NCBI GenBank assembly: GCA_018697195.1
Contig: CM031870.1
Coordinates: 12,239,534-12,303,533, forward strand
DNA: 64,000 nt
Direction: 5' to 3'
DNA from: Certhia americana
Taxonomy: Eukaryota; Chordata; Aves; Passeriformes; Certhiidae
The translations under genes and the position numbers were made by a program. Below the pieces are notes generated by a model. That model was not told the origin of the DNA, searched no databases, and was given only the letters and a program-made list of their open reading frames with translations. How positions within the stretch are numbered: the first letter of the stretch is position 1; each line of letters starts with the position of its first letter. This document shows positions 38,901 through 52,911 of this stretch, one piece after another.

Positions 38901-39895
38901 TGAACATTTGTTTAGCCAGAGGTGTGTACTTGAACAGCGATTTAACTTCTTTCCTCGGTGACTTGTAGTGCATGGCTATCACAGACAGAATAAAATCTGC
39001 CTGATTAAGAAAACTCTGGAGGGCATCTCAAATTCTTAGTCTCCTAATGACTCTTATAATTTTAAAAATGAGATTAAAAAGTTAAAGAAATTATAAAAAA
39101 TGAACCACCTTACAATGTGTTCTTTTATTGGGTCTTTGATTAAATGAAATCTGAGAAGGGATGACCCATGAATAATTGTCAGTTCATTTTAAAACCTCTA
39201 CCCTTTCCATCTTGCTATTCAGTCTCCCTGAACTTCTAAAGTGTTTAATTAAAAAAAATGATTGGACCAAATCTTTAAAATTGTTCTATAGACCTTGAAT
39301 GCTGAAACAGAGTAAGTTGCCAGCTACCTTATTCCACTTATCCACAAAAGAGTAGAAAAAAAATCACTCAAAAATTACTATTTTTTTCAAATAGAACTTT
39401 CTCTGCATTATCCTCTGATGGAGACAGCTGCTGTTCTGCTTGGCAGTGAGCAAATTCTGATTGCCACGAGTGCATTTGTTGCATCAAAATATTTGATGAC
39501 TTAGTTTTACCCGTTTCTCTACTCTGCCAGAGTGAATAGAACTGGTTTCAGTGTTGCTCAGGGTGTGACAAGGTGGTGACAAGGCTGGTATTGGTTGGAC
39601 CCAGTTTTAGAGATTTTTCCAATCTGAATGTTTCTGTGAATAGGAGCTGTGATCAGTCAAAAAAAAAAATGGTTTCCCACATTGTCTGCCATGGGATCCA
39701 TCCAGCAAGGCACAGCTCCAAGAATTCCTGCCCTTGCTCAGCCCAATGGCATCAGGCACAAGGCTCAGAGTTTATTTCTCATTAACATTTCTGACTAACC
39801 CAACTCAGTGTCTTTCTGCAACCCAAGTGCAAAGAAAGAATTCCTTTTGAGGAAGATGGTGTTGCTACTCTAACAGCACATTGATAATTATCTCT

Positions 39896-39912
39896 AATTA
39901 TTATTATTATTT
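39896..39912. repeat. short (ATT)n run
   Basis: About five to six ATT units, perfect, ending in TTTT. Confidence 0.85.
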
Positions 39913-41784
39913 TCCATTTTAGGGAATTGGAACTTGAAAGTTGACTTAAGAGCTCTGGTGGCTGTAGAGAATGAGAAATGCCAAGTTAGAGGGCAGCTGC
40001 AGTTCTAGATCATACTGTGCTCAATTGCTTAAGCACACCCTTGAGTTCATGAATTGTCCATTAAAATTGAATGCATTTATAAAATACCTTAAAAAACCCT
40101 ACATGTGTAATCTTTCCTCAGCTCAAGGATGGCCGGTTCTAATCAATGTCACTGTAGAGCCCAAGCTGTATTGTTTATTTAAGTATTCCAACTATTTCCC
40201 TTTCAGATAGCAGTACATGATGTTTTTCTTATTTTCTTTGTTTACTTCTCTTTCTGATTCACAGTTTCAAGACCAGTAAAAATGAATATATTATCTACAC
40301 TGGAGGATCTCTTTTGTTGTCTCCCTCTCCCTCCCTCTGTGAGAATGTTAATTCTGCTGCCAGGTCAGCTCTGGCGATCTGATGCCAACTCCCCAACCTC
40401 TCTCTATCTCCTGATAATAATTTTTTAAACAATAAAGATAAAACCCATTGTAAAACATTTTTGTAAGTGCCCAGGAAAAAAAGCCCATATTTAAATTGCT
40501 GCACTGACTTGAAAGTTCAAGGAAGCAGAAAGAAGATGATTATGCTCCTTTATTTTCAGATTTTGATATCCTGGCAGGCATACTCTGACACTGCAAACAT
40601 GCTCTGCCTTATAATGCTACACTTAGTGATGAAATTTAAGGACATTTTAAAAGTTACATAAGGAGATTAATTGACAAGAAACTCAAAACACTGTCTTTGT
40701 AGGCTTTATTTTATTGCTAAGTTTAATTAATGTTTCCTTCAACCTTGATCTAGATAATTCTGTCCCTTGGGAGGAGGATGAGGGGAAATCGTTCAGCAAA
40801 AAAAAAATTAAAAAAATCTACAGCTCTGAAAAATAAACTTTTAATTAAGACCAAGAAAACCCAACCAATCACAAAATCTAAACTTAAGACAAAGATAAAA
40901 TGGAGTAATTTGCATTTTCTAGAGTAACTTCGCACTATCTGCAATCAATGCACAGGGTGTCTGAATGCCAAATTTATTCAAACAATGCAAAAGTGTTCAG
41001 CACAAAACCCAACAGTGAATTTTAGCTAACACCTTAAATGTCTGTTCTTGTGAGAACTGGGGTCTGAAATCTCCATCAATCCACGCATAGATGAAAGTGC
41101 TTGCAGTTTTAGATGATCAGGAAGCTTTCAATTAGAACTGCAGTGAGCTCAGAGAAATGTTGAAGAAGGCCACACTCAGTGGCACTCATAGCTATGTGTC
41201 ACAGGGGTAGCAGGAGATGCCAAGGCAGGAGTGCCAGAGCAGAGATAGCATTTACTGATAATTCCTTGCTATTTGCAACCTCAGGCCTTCCTCACATTTC
41301 AGTGTCCTGACATTTAACTGACCTTGACAGATTTCTCTTGCATGAATTTGTCCAGTCTCATTTTTAATCTATGTAAACTTTATCAACCATGAAATCTGAC
41401 AGGAAGAAATTCTATGGCTTAATTAGAGGTTGTGTTAATCAGCAGCTCCTTTTGTTTTGAAGCCACTGCAGCAGCAGCCATCTCCTTTGGGATGTCCTAA
41501 CCCTTGCAGGGGAAGAGACAATGAACTCTCCTGATCTATTACTGCTCTCATTTCCACTCAGGTGTTGCAGATCTTTGTCATAAACTTTCTCAGTCACCCT
41601 TTTCTAGGCTGGAGAGCTCTTTTTGTGGTACCTGATGTAGAAGCTCACACATTACATTGTTCACACAATGAACAGGTGTGGGACTGTTTGCTGTCTTCAT
41701 GTAGACTCCACACTCATTCCAAGTTTAACTAAATTCAGCTGAAGGAGGAAAATAAAGCCTGATCCTGAGGTTCAAGAGAAGCCA

Positions 41785-41910
41785 ATGTGGTTAAGGGCAG
41801 GTTGTGCTCAACAAACCTCCTGGAGCCCTCTGAAGATATTACTGCAGTGACAGATTACAGAAATCTTGTGCTTGTCCTGCAGTCGGTTCTTCCAAAAGCA
41901 TTTGGATAAA
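41785..41910 (+). mobile_element. possible decayed CR1-like LINE reverse transcriptase patch
   Basis: One plus-strand frame reads K-G-R-x-C-x-T-N-L-L-E, then E-D-I-T-A, then about 20 residues on a K-A-F. In CR1-type ORF2 the reverse transcriptase has a conserved K-G-R-S-C-L-T-N-L segment, followed by E-x-V/I-T, a D near motif A and S-K-A-F-D. Spacing and order agree. The motif A catalytic aspartate region is degraded: the expected Y-L-D-F is not readable and the final F-D is F-G. If correct, this is an older CR1-like fragment than the two 3'-end copies, from a more 5' part of the element and in the opposite orientation. The match is short and judged by eye, so chance similarity is possible. 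Confidence 0.42.
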
Positions 41911-42482
41911 ATCTGCATCAGAGGTAAATGGCCAGGAATCCCAGACTAGATGTAAAAATAGGGCACTGGATACAGAAGTAGCAGTAGGACAGAAGGAGGG
42001 AAAATCTCTATACATCTGCACAGCCTGGTCCCTCTCATGGTGTGACACCCAGCCCTCCCTGGAATACATCATTTATGGGACACCAGAGAACTCAGGCACT
42101 GCAGAATCAGCAAAGAACAGCCTCTGCAGGAAACTGCTGATTAATTTTATCTGATTGAAATTAGAGGAGCAACGAAAGCAAGGTGAGCAAACTGTAATTA
42201 CTGTGGCAAAGCAAGCTCAACGTACCTCCCTGAGTGGGGCTCAGCAAGGACACAAATAATGCATTTCTACCACTTCTGTAAGTCACTAAATATGTGTCAA
42301 AAACATGTTTCAAGAACTTATCCACCCATTTCCAACAGCCAGGTCTGTGAGTTCATGGCATGGCACTACTTTACACATGGATCTGATAAACATTTCCTCT
42401 AAAGGGCCTCAAAGCAGCCAGCAAAAATACTAAAAATACATCAGATTTTCTTTCTGGTGTATTTTTATTGCTATCACTAGAA
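41911..42482. other. unassigned noncoding DNA
   Basis: This stretch follows the possible LINE patch. The downstream reverse transcriptase motifs (such as the G-V-P-Q-G segment) cannot be followed into it. Nothing else is recognised. Confidence 0.5.
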
Positions 42483-42514
42483 TGTGTGAGAAATACATGT
42501 ATTTTTCTCACACA
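42483..42514. repeat. near-perfect 32-bp palindrome
   Basis: TGTGTGAGAAAT on the left pairs with the right arm ATTTTTCTCACACA around a central ACATGT that is itself palindromic. Fifteen base pairs form with only a two-base TT bulge in the right arm (42505-42506). A further five base pairs could form between TAGAA (42478-42482) and TTCTA (42522-42526) across a small internal loop. With no loop at the centre it would be a cruciform in DNA rather than a typical pre-miRNA. Confidence 0.85.
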
Positions 42515-45500
42515 CTCTGGTATTCTAATATGAAGATATCAAGGCAACCATACTTTTTTTCTTTTTTTGCACAAATGAGGAAAATCTAGCAGAATGACTT
42601 TGTTTGGGATTTTTGTAATGGCAAGACTGTGGCACATTACACAAATATATGAGGTCCTAATGTACCATCCTCAAAGCACTTGGATTCTGTTCGGCAGCAA
42701 TGGAGAGATAATTACAACTTTTTAGAGAAGGAACAAAGAAATATTCCCCTACTGAGTAGTATAAATTCAAGACTAATAAGTAGTTATTAGTATCACACAA
42801 GTAGAACTGTGTAAATTATGCAGAAAAAGTATTTACAGATCCATCTCAGTTTCCAAGTGAATTACTTTCAGCCATGTGCTGGATGCTCACTTTCATAAAA
42901 AATTAAAGCTGTTGTGTTTTACTACAGAAAGACAGCTCGTGAAGAGGAAGTTTTTAAGTTTCATTAGACAGTGATGTTATTGAAAACAGGTTTTGAATCT
43001 TCACCAAATATATTCATGTAGGTGCTTGTGTACCCAACCAATTAAGATCTGGGAAGTCCATGCAGCGTTCTAAATCATTCATTGCAAGAATCAAGCTCAA
43101 AGTTCCAATCTGTACAATAAAGTTTACAGAAAACATTTCTCAGAAACATCTGAATAATTAATACACAACTGAGAGAATCTCAAGCCATTCTGCAAGTGGA
43201 AAAAAAATTATTTCCTATGAATTATTCATTTAGCTCTGCATACAACTCTTTTCCTTAACCCAGGAGGATTTACTCTTTTTAGGTGATTATCTGCCACAGT
43301 GGCTCTGCTACAGTGGAGCTTAAGTGATGCTGTGTTTGTGACTCTAGGCTGGCTCCTGGGGTAGCTGCACCACAGCAGCTAAGCACTTAAAACCACAAAA
43401 ACAGAGTGAAGGAGGCAGATGTTTGGGCTATTCTATTGCACTACAAGCAACCTGGCTGCCATTAGCTGGGAAGAGAAGATGAGCTGCACCCTCCACCCTC
43501 CTGCTGGAAAGGTGTTTGGTCTGAGACATGCTCCAAAGAGTGAGTTCATTTTGTCAGTACAGTGCACAAAGGACCTTGTCATTTGCCCTTCAGAGCATTT
43601 CTCTATAGGGTTGAAATAAACACTGCAAACCTTCTAGTAAGCTTATGTTCATTCTTCTGTCTCTATTTTTTAAAGTCTGCTGGGTAGCACAGGAATCCTA
43701 CCCTGTAATACCTGTTGTTCCTTATTAACACAGATTAGCATTTCCCGGCTCTAAAACAAAAAACCCAGATGACACAATAAAATTTGTTCAGTGGTGCAGC
43801 AGAAACCAATTACAGCACAGAAACATGAAGATTGAAAAGCAACAACTTGTGACTATTTGTTCTGGCTGTTTTCAGAACACAACAACTGAAGTGTATGGCA
43901 TGCTCCAATTGTGGCTCTTTTTTCCACAGCCCACCTTTCCCCTCCTTCCCTTTGCTTTAAATGAACGGCTGCTTTATCATTGCATGGAGATGCAACTCTC
44001 TCCAGAAAAGAAAGAGATACTGGAATTTCTGCTGAATGCAGAGAAATAACAAAACAATGATATAAAAGCATCCATGAAGTGCATACATCAAAGTCAAAGG
44101 AAATCTTTGTATTCTGCCGGTAATGCTTACAAGGTAAAGTGGCATGCAGATTTCTTATTTAATAAATTCCCACAGAAAATTAGTTTTTCACAGTGGGAAG
44201 AATTTCAAGGCTTGCTGCGATGAACAGGCAGGATCTAATCACTGCTCAGGCTTTGTAGATACACCAGGGTTTGCAGATATTTCAATGATCCAATTATTCT
44301 GTTGAGGCACAATCACCTTACCTGCATACTAATCAAGTCATATGCCAACATGAAACAACTCTGCCTTTTCTGGAAGCTCTAGACATGTACAGCTCCCTGG
44401 TTGACCTTCTGCCAATTACATTCATTTCAATTCTATTAGCTCATCTTTTGCCCAAAGGTGACATATGCACAAATCTATAGAGAAAATTGCCTGACTCAAC
44501 TTTGCACAGCACAAGATGCAGAATGGTTGCTCAGCGATGTGAATAGGAGGCATTAGATTCTAAAGCTGGGTGCAATTGGACACAAAATAGCAATGAATTT
44601 TTCACTCATGAAACCTCTTCAGAAACCGTAAAGTTACATTCCATGAAAACGACAGGATTCTGTTTATTAGAGGAAACTAAATCAGTTACTCAGTTTTTTT
44701 ACCCCGTGAATACCAGCTCAGAATGAGTATGAATACAGCTCAGCTCATTTCTGCTGGATCAGTACTTAGGATGACTGCTGAGGTTCTCTTTTGGGGGGTT
44801 TCCTTCCCACTTGGAAGCTTTATAAAGTTCTATTCTGACTCTTTGTGACTGTGGACTGAGCTATAGGTAAACTGACTGAATTTGTCACCAGTAGAATTTT
44901 GGAGCATAGCAAGCAGAGATATTTGTAATATATTTTCCAACTATGTTTTGTTACAAAAATGCTTGTTATCTAGGCTCTCTAATAACAGCCTTCTCCTCAA
45001 AATAACATTATTGTAAATATTTATTTGTATCTATTCCAGAGAGTCATATCAATTTCTAAAAGTCACCAACATTTTGTCAGAACATTTTTGATGCTCAAAC
45101 ACCCAGGAAATGAAGCAAAAGCCACAGCATTTTTCAGGCCTAACAGCAGTGACATTAGATGTTCTTTAGTTTATAGACAACTGCAATGGTTTTCACATCA
45201 AGTGCCTGCTCTATCAAGAAATCTGTGACCTTATGTAGTGCTGCACATGAACAGTGAGGAGAATACCAGAGGGTTTGCAGAGGCTCAAAAGGCACCCCTG
45301 TGTCAAACCATTAACCCTGGGGCTCCTCGTTAACCCTCGGGACAGCAGAGATGGTGTGGGGCAAACCCCCCTGCAAGGAGCAGCCAGAAGTGTGAAATAT
45401 TGCCTGTGATTAACAGGACCGATTACTGAGCCTTTCCAGAAAACCCTCTGCCTTCCCTTTCCTGCCTCTTTTAAATATGCATTAGTATTTTAACCTCCCC

Positions 45501-48500
45501 TGAAGACAAGGGCAGGAGGACAGGCCAGTGTGTGTGACACTGGTGACTCTCAAAGCTCTGTGGCAGGAGTTACTCCTGTTCCTCTGCCATCCCTCCCTTC
45601 TGGAACCCTGAATGTGGGGAAATTCATCTGTTGGTGTTTTTTTAATTACCCCTGCACAACCTCACCTGCAGCACCAGCTGTAATTACTGCAATCAGGAGT
45701 TGGTTTAAATAATCCAAGGCACTCTTGAGGAGAACTCAGCTCTGTTAAATGAAAGGAATAAAAGGCAGATGGTTTTCTGTTTTCCTTCTATTTCATTTTG
45801 CATACAAGAAGCTTGTTCAAAGTAGTAAGGGAAAATACCTCCTCCAGAACAATACTGAGGTGAATTTCTATTGCTTTTTTGTCCTGTAAGCTTCTTACAA
45901 GGAAAAAAAAAATCGAATAGATTCTCTGGAAGAATTGACTTTGTAGAATAATAACACAGAAGGAACACAGGAGGAGGACAGATGGATAAGATGCACATAC
46001 TCCTAATGAAAGGATTCATTGTTTATTTATTTTTCAAGGCCATTTGTAACACGTGAGTGTCCCCGGGAAAAGCTTTCAGAAAGAGAATGAAAAATGCTCA
46101 CAATTGAGGGGAAATGCTCAAGTACTGCATATTTTACAATTATAAGTGTCTTTCCCAAAAAGAAAAAGTCTGAAAAAAACCTATTTGTTTTTGCAGCTGC
46201 AGATTATTACTTAATTAAATAAATAAATGCAGGTATAGCTCTGCCATCTCACCACAGAACTGACATGACAACAAAGGAAATCCAATAATTACAGAACTCA
46301 AGCAATTCCTAAATTTATAGCCATTATTAAAGATATAAAAGTTTGTTTTCCTCCTGTGTAGATTTCCCTGATAAGAGCCAACAGTTGTATCTGTGCTAGC
46401 TTTGATCTGAAGACCAGCTGAATTCAGCTTATTCTGAAAGTACCTGGTCTCTGTTGGAATTATCTATGCCAATCTGGGTGCCAAGAGGCTGAGAAGAAAG
46501 CAGACACTTTTATACATTTTGTCACTTTGTCTGAATGACCTCTTATTTAAAATATCCACTTAACCCTACATCATGCTATTTTATACAACAACTTTTCTTT
46601 TTATTTGGCAAAAAATCTATCCACCTGCTGCACCCAAAACTATATTATTGTAAACACTTCCCTTTTTTTTGCTAAGCCTCCATTTATATTCCTAAGGAGA
46701 ATTGGGGTTGCCTGGTGATCCTGCAAACAATTAAAATTTATGTGAATTTCCCAAAGATATTTCATTAGCATTAAAACAGGGCACCTCATAGATTTTCAAA
46801 GTGGACCTGTTCTTTGCTATGTAAAGGAATTCATAATAGAATCCAGTTCTGCAGATTCCTGACTGAACTGAGCAAGTGAGGAGAGGCAGAGAGGAGTGAC
46901 CTTGTGTGAGCCTCTGCCAGGATCTGCACATCAAAGACAGACCTGAGATTAGGTGCAGCTAGAGCAAGAAATCCCATGCACTCTTTCTGCTGGGGTGCTC
47001 CCAGTAAAAGTCATTTGTGGAATAATTCAGCATTCAGAAATTGAAGAAGTGAGTCTGTAGAGCTCAGAGTGTCGAGAGGTTGGATTTGGGAGAGAGGAAC
47101 AACCCCTGAGAGAGCAAAGCACAGCCCAGGGATGGGGCTGGCACACTGTGTCCTCCCAGGGATGACAGCTCTAGGGGTGCCTAGGGGAGCTGAGCTGGTG
47201 CAATGAATTCCAAAGGGAAGAAGTTTGTGAGGGAGAACAATTATATTGTATTTCTAGATCTATATTTATATACACATGATGCCTTGGTGGTCAGAGTTGT
47301 ACACTAATGCAGTACAGGATCTGAAAAACGTAAAAGCTGAAAACTTAAGGCATCGCACACAGATACACGTTCTAATATAATACATATAATTATATAATTC
47401 ATGTTCTAGAAGCATCTCAATAAAACAGTCCTTTTCCTGCCCTCTACAAAGTAATATTGCCTGGCCATGATTTTCACGTGAGTAGCCATGGAAGTGCACT
47501 CTGTAGTGATGATGCAGAGTTCTACAAGCAGCCCATTCCTGCTCACAGGGTGCTTCTCTCTTGGCTCTAGGTTTAGAGAAGTGAGAGAAGCTTTAAGGAT
47601 TAAATTATTCCCAAAAGATTTTTATAGCAGTTAACTGGGCTTTTTATAGTAGTTAAAAATAACTTTAAAATTGAGAACGCTGAAGCAAAAATTGTGGTGA
47701 ATTTTAAATTGAATTTTAACTAGCTGTGGATTATTGAAATGTTTACTGAATAAAACACTGAGCCTTGAATATGAACAGTTTATTTTTTGTTCACATAACT
47801 TGGTGTATAGAAGAGACAATATAACTGGAAGATTAAAAAAAACCCACTTCAATTGCTCATACTTATTAGTATATTCCTTCCACAAGTGCTTGCTTGGTGC
47901 TCAATTTCTTGCCCTTTGTAGATTCGTGAACTTTTACTACAGAACATATCAAACACAAATGTCAAAATATTGTCTGTTATCAGGCTGAGTTCAGTGACTC
48001 AGGGGAAAAGAGGCCTCCAGTTCCTTCCCCATACAGCACTGCAAAGCAGAAAAATGCTAATCAATAATTTTCTACTGGTTTACATTTATATAACAGATAT
48101 ATCTCCTAATATCCAAGTTATCTTAGTTAACTTGTCTCTGATTTAGAAGAGTTTATGAAAGAATGGGGGAGAGAAAGGTGAAGATATTTTTTTTTCTTTT
48201 TTTAAAATCAGGGCTGTAAAGGAGCTTCCAGCCTTCAGAGCAGAAATTGGTTTCTGGCTCAACTATAGCAAATGTTAGCACAATCACAGAAATGGTTTAG
48301 GTTTTAAAGCCCCAGTGAGTTCTTAAGCCCATGGGAAGAAGCACACAAACACACTGTGGGAATGTCAGCGATCCCAAAGAGGTGAACCCCAAGGGCTGAC
48401 TGAGCCAGAACACTGGAAATGCAGAGAGCTGCAGACGTGCTGTAATTCCCTCTCTTCTCCTCCTGAATTGGTTCCACTGGGGAAGCAATTGCATTAACTG

Positions 48501-51142
48501 GGAGCTCGTTGTGTCTGTAGAGCCTTTTCACTTGTGAGATGCAATTTCTGGGCACAGGCAGCACACAGTAACACGAATCCATGAGGAGAGAGAGCTCTGC
48601 TCCTCTCAGGGCTCCAACAAACACTGAGTGCATCAAGCACCAAGGGCTGACACCACGGCCTCAGCAGGCACACCTTATTTAACTATCCCCACCCCAAACC
48701 AGACTTTAAACACCAGCTAAAAATGGGGTTCTCTAGCCTGGATTTGTTCTGCTGCTCCACTGTATGGTATTTTATGTGTTGTAGAGCTTCACTCTAGAAT
48801 TTTTCCGCAAGTTTGAAAATAATCTTTTTGTATTTATTTACAGAAAGAAATATTTGGGTTAATATTTTGTGAATACTTTGTGAATGATATAGGTATTAAG
48901 AACCTACTTGCTTAACTTCTTTTTTTTTGTTTGTTTTTGAAATTTCTATTTCTGCCAAGAGCTGCCTGATGCTAATATTGTCAGTCCATACATGGTGTGA
49001 ATATTGGCATTCATTTTCCATGCTGTCACCCCAGCACCAGGCACTGTTTTAGTGCCTCGATATGGTGACTAACGCTTTAAGCCCTGAAGAAATAAAGATA
49101 AGCAGTGGGAAATACAGTCCTGGCAGGGATTCACAAGTGAACATTTCTCGATAAAAAGAAACACAATAACTTTACAAATGTTTTCATCATAATAATCCAA
49201 ATCCTTATGAGCCGCAGTAGAGGAAACTTACCACAGATTTCTCTGAAATATTTACAACTCTTATCATTTTTTGACCAAATAAACGGAACCATGCTCTGAA
49301 TCACCTACTTGCCTGGCTGTTACCAGGGAAATTTGCAAAGAGGGGAGAAAACCAATTGACAACTGTTTGGCTTATTTAACTATTCAGAGCAACCCATTCT
49401 CTCCCAGCATTATTCATGCAGCATTTCCACTAGGAGGCTGGCTGATTTCTGCTCTCTTTTCCAGTCTTTTATGAGCAGCTTCCTTAGTCTAATTAAAGCA
49501 GAGAACCCAGCTGTCTTCCCCTCTGCTTCAGAGAGCTAAGGGAAGAACTCCAGGAAAATCACTCTTCAGGGACTCCACAGGGATAGCCAGGATCTAAGAA
49601 ATGGGAATTTAAATCTCAGGCCCCAGATTTCTGAGCTAAAAGGGAGCTACATTAGCAAGTTATGTTAGGACCCGCTGCAAGCCCTGTGTTTTGGTGCAGC
49701 CACAGGAACAAGAGCAGGGTATTTAAAAGAAAGGAAGTAAAAATACTGCAATTCCCAGCTGACCTGACCCACAGCAGCAGGCACTGCCTGGTAAGAGTGG
49801 GGTGGGATGGGGCAGCTCCTTACAGCTGGTGCAGAACAGGGCTCAGAGATGGAGGGAAGCTCCAAAGGCTTTTGCTCTTTGTGCTCCCCCTTTGCTCCTG
49901 CCAAGGGGGTGCCAGTGTTAATCAGGGCTGGGGTGATTAAGAACTGGGACACTTTCTAGGAGGGGACAGGGGGTGGCCACAAACCCCCTGCAGCTTAGAG
50001 ATAATGCCTGGGTCCAGGTTTGCCCTGACAACATGCAGGAACAGGAATATAATCATCAGGGTTTTGTGGAACTGATGGAGAAGCATTTCAAACTTTCATT
50101 TCAACAGAGACAAATTTTATTTCACACCTTTAGCAGACTGGCTTCATCAAACATTTTTCTCCCCCAGGAAAGCTGGAAAATGCTGTCTGTCTCTGGGAAA
50201 TATCACAATCCTGTTGCCTGTGTCTTTTCCTGTGACTGCCCATGTGAAAGACAAGCATCTGCACAGCTGAGCCTGGGAACTCCGAACAGAATGGGACATG
50301 TGGGCTGACACCAGCATCTGCCAGAAAACCCTGCACCATCTCAGGAGGGATGGATTGTCTCTGCAGCCTGCTGTCCTCTCAAGGACAGAGCTCAGGAGCA
50401 GAAGGGGACAGGGCTGGATGTGCCATGTCCCATTGCAGTGTCCAAGCCTCTCCAAGAGGACAGGGCGCTTTGCCATCACTGCAGGATGAGGGAACCCAAG
50501 GCAGGCAGCACCAGCAAAGTTCTGGATTGTCTAAAACTAGGATTTTGCTGCCCTCATCAGTTTACAGCCTTTGAAATTACCTGGTTTGCTTGTGCCTGAA
50601 GCTGGCCCTCGAGATGAGCTTCCCCAAAGGTGTTGCAGCTCATTAAAAACTGCACTAAACAGTTGGCTGTGGATCCAGGAGAGGTAGTCTTGCTGCATGA
50701 TTAAGAAAAGTAAAATGAACTACTGGAAACTGTATAGTCACTAATGAATTTCCTTTGAAAAGTCAGAGGTTAAACACAAATGTCAACAACAGGACTGCAA
50801 GCTGTCCTCAATTTCATCAGTGAAATGGTCAGTGCAAGCTACTCCAAAGATAAATATTTAGAATAAAAATAGAAAGGTCAGCCCAGAGAAATGCAAACTT
50901 TGCAAAGCCAATTAAATAAAACCCTCAGGACAGATTGTATAGTGATGATATCCTCGTATAGTCCTGCATTAAATCAGATAAATACAGGAATGCTCTTAAA
51001 ACTGATTTTTGAGAGCTCTAAGCAATACACAATGGGGTCAATTGCCTCTGAACACCATGAAAAGCAGAAACTTCAGGTGAGCATAACACAACAATGGTCT
51101 CAATTTTACAGTGTTAAAAACTTTCTGTCCTTTCAAGCAGCA
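42515..51142. other. unassigned noncoding DNA, about 8.6 kb
   Basis: No gene or known repeat is recognised. Open frames are at most 111 codons (plus strand 49973-50308), with no family resemblance. GC-richer patches at about 45280-45420, 47090-47200, 48300-48660 and 49790-50520 contain no readable domain. A weak CR1-like 3'-end match at 48282-48330 was considered and not accepted. Confidence 0.5.
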
Positions 51143-51199
51143 ATATATATTAAATATATATTATGTATATTATTATATTAAATATATTATGTATTAAAA
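51143..51199. repeat. imperfect tandem duplication of an AT-only unit
   Basis: A unit of roughly 27-28 bp with the pattern ATATTAAATATAT..TATGTAT is present twice in succession. It is almost free of G and C. The copies differ by a few AT indels. Confidence 0.75.
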
Positions 51200-52894
51200 T
51201 TGACAGTGTTCCTTCACTGGCACAGGGAAGTTGATACAACAGGTCAAAATTAGTTAATTACAGAAAAATATGTGTTTCTGGATATAAAAGAGCTTAAAGA
51301 GGTGTTTAGTACTCACATTACCATGTAGGAGTTGGATTTTTCTCAGATAGAGCCCAGCAAATGAGCTATTCCTTTAAATACATTGGGTGCAAAATAGACC
51401 AAAAAGAAAATTCATAGTTTGGATTTTTCTAGGAAATGAGCTAGCCTAGTTAGGGAACTGCTTAAAACCAGATTGTGTCTGGTGTGAAGGGGTGATGCTG
51501 ACAAGCTATGGGCATGTGACATGAGGATGTGCCATGTGCAAGGGAAATCTCCTCCATCCCATCAGAAGTTCCATTAAATGAGAGATCATAAATATCTGCA
51601 GCTTTTAACCATGTGCATAGCACAAAGAATTGTGCCCCATTGCAACTCTCAGCTTCTAAGATCTTCAAAGTTGGAATATTCCAGAGAAAGCTGAACATTC
51701 GCCCTCAACTCATCAGTTATCAACACCACACTGCCCGGTCTGGATCAACAGGATTTGAATGAAAAATCATTCCCTAATCCTCCACTTTGAAAGGAAAATA
51801 TCTGTGCATTTAAAACATCATCTGCTTCAGTCCTTCACTCATCAGAAGAGCTTATCTGCAGTCCTAGACAAGTGAGAACATTCAAAGTTATGTGTGAAAA
51901 GCAAATGGGGAAAAGAAGAGTGATAAATGTGACAGTGGTCAATATGTTCAAAAGTTTGAATGAAAATCTGAATGGTGTAAAGATAAAACACACCCTAATT
52001 ATGTAGTAAGCTAAAACAATTTTCATAGTGCTTTGATCTATTTAGTATTTTACATTCATAATTAAAAAGTGCCTACTAATGCATTTAACTGAAATGTGCT
52101 ATGATAGCTCGGGGAATAAAGTTGCTGATTCTCATTTATAAAGCTGAAACAACTTGTTTTCCTTATTTTAACAAAAGGGTATACAAAATTCACAATATTT
52201 TTATGGAAAATTATGATTTGACTAAGAAAACAAAGAGGTCTTAAAGAAAATGTACAATTAGAAGCCTTTCTGTGCCATTTGTTTACAGAGTAGGCTTCAA
52301 GTCACTGAACTGAAAACCCAACTAATTTTGGCCTTAGATACAAAAAATGTTTCTAAAGCTTAAATGAAAAAGGAAGTCCACAGAGCAGCTCATGTACATG
52401 GTCAGCTTCTGTTGTTATGTCTTTGAAAGGCCTCAGCTTCAAGGTTTGCTTATTTACTCATTCATCCAAGTTTGAATTATTAAACATGTTTTTGCTTTTC
52501 ACAAATTTTCTCTAATCTACCCACCTTGGGTTTTTTGGAAGAACTGAGGGAAGAACTGAGCTTGGCATTTTGATAAGCTCCCATTGCCAGCTCAAGAGAG
52601 ACAGGGATCAGCCATACTCCAATTTATGGAATCTAAAAATTTTACTAAAATGCACGTAGAAAGTCACCGTGACTTGAAAGATCTCTTTCTTCTTCCACAG
52701 GGGAAATCCCACAGAAACTCGAGTAGAAAACCTAACAGTTGTGTTTGAGAAAGCGGAGCTGAAGCAGCAGAGGCTTATCCAGGATGGATAACCAAAGCTT
52801 TTCTTCATCAGTAGTATAGAAAAAAATCCATGTGTAACCTAGAAATAGCCTGAAAAGCTGACACAGGAATTTTTCACCACTCTACTGATGGTGG

Positions 52895-52911
52895 AAAAAA
52901 AAAAAAAAAAA
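52895..52911. repeat. poly(A) tract, 17 bp
   Basis: Seventeen consecutive A. Confidence 0.95.

Larger units (their letters stand above)
33061..41784. other. unassigned noncoding DNA, about 8.7 kb
   Basis: No gene or known repeat is recognised other than the simple repeats listed separately. Open frames reach 135 codons (minus strand 34251-34658) without family resemblance. GC-richer patches lie at about 34200-34350 and 37180-37270 and hold nothing recognisable. Confidence 0.5.

Noticed and set aside
41590..41640. CR1-like CTTTTCTAGGCTGGAGAG block
   Set aside because: It is a single short match with none of the flanking CR1 landmarks.
48282..48330. Possible third CR1 3' end (CAGAAATGGTTTAGGTTTTAA, then AAAGCCCCAGTGAG)
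   Set aside because: The resemblance to the CR1 terminus covers under 50 bp with gaps, and the next expected block (GGCAGGGACACC) is absent.
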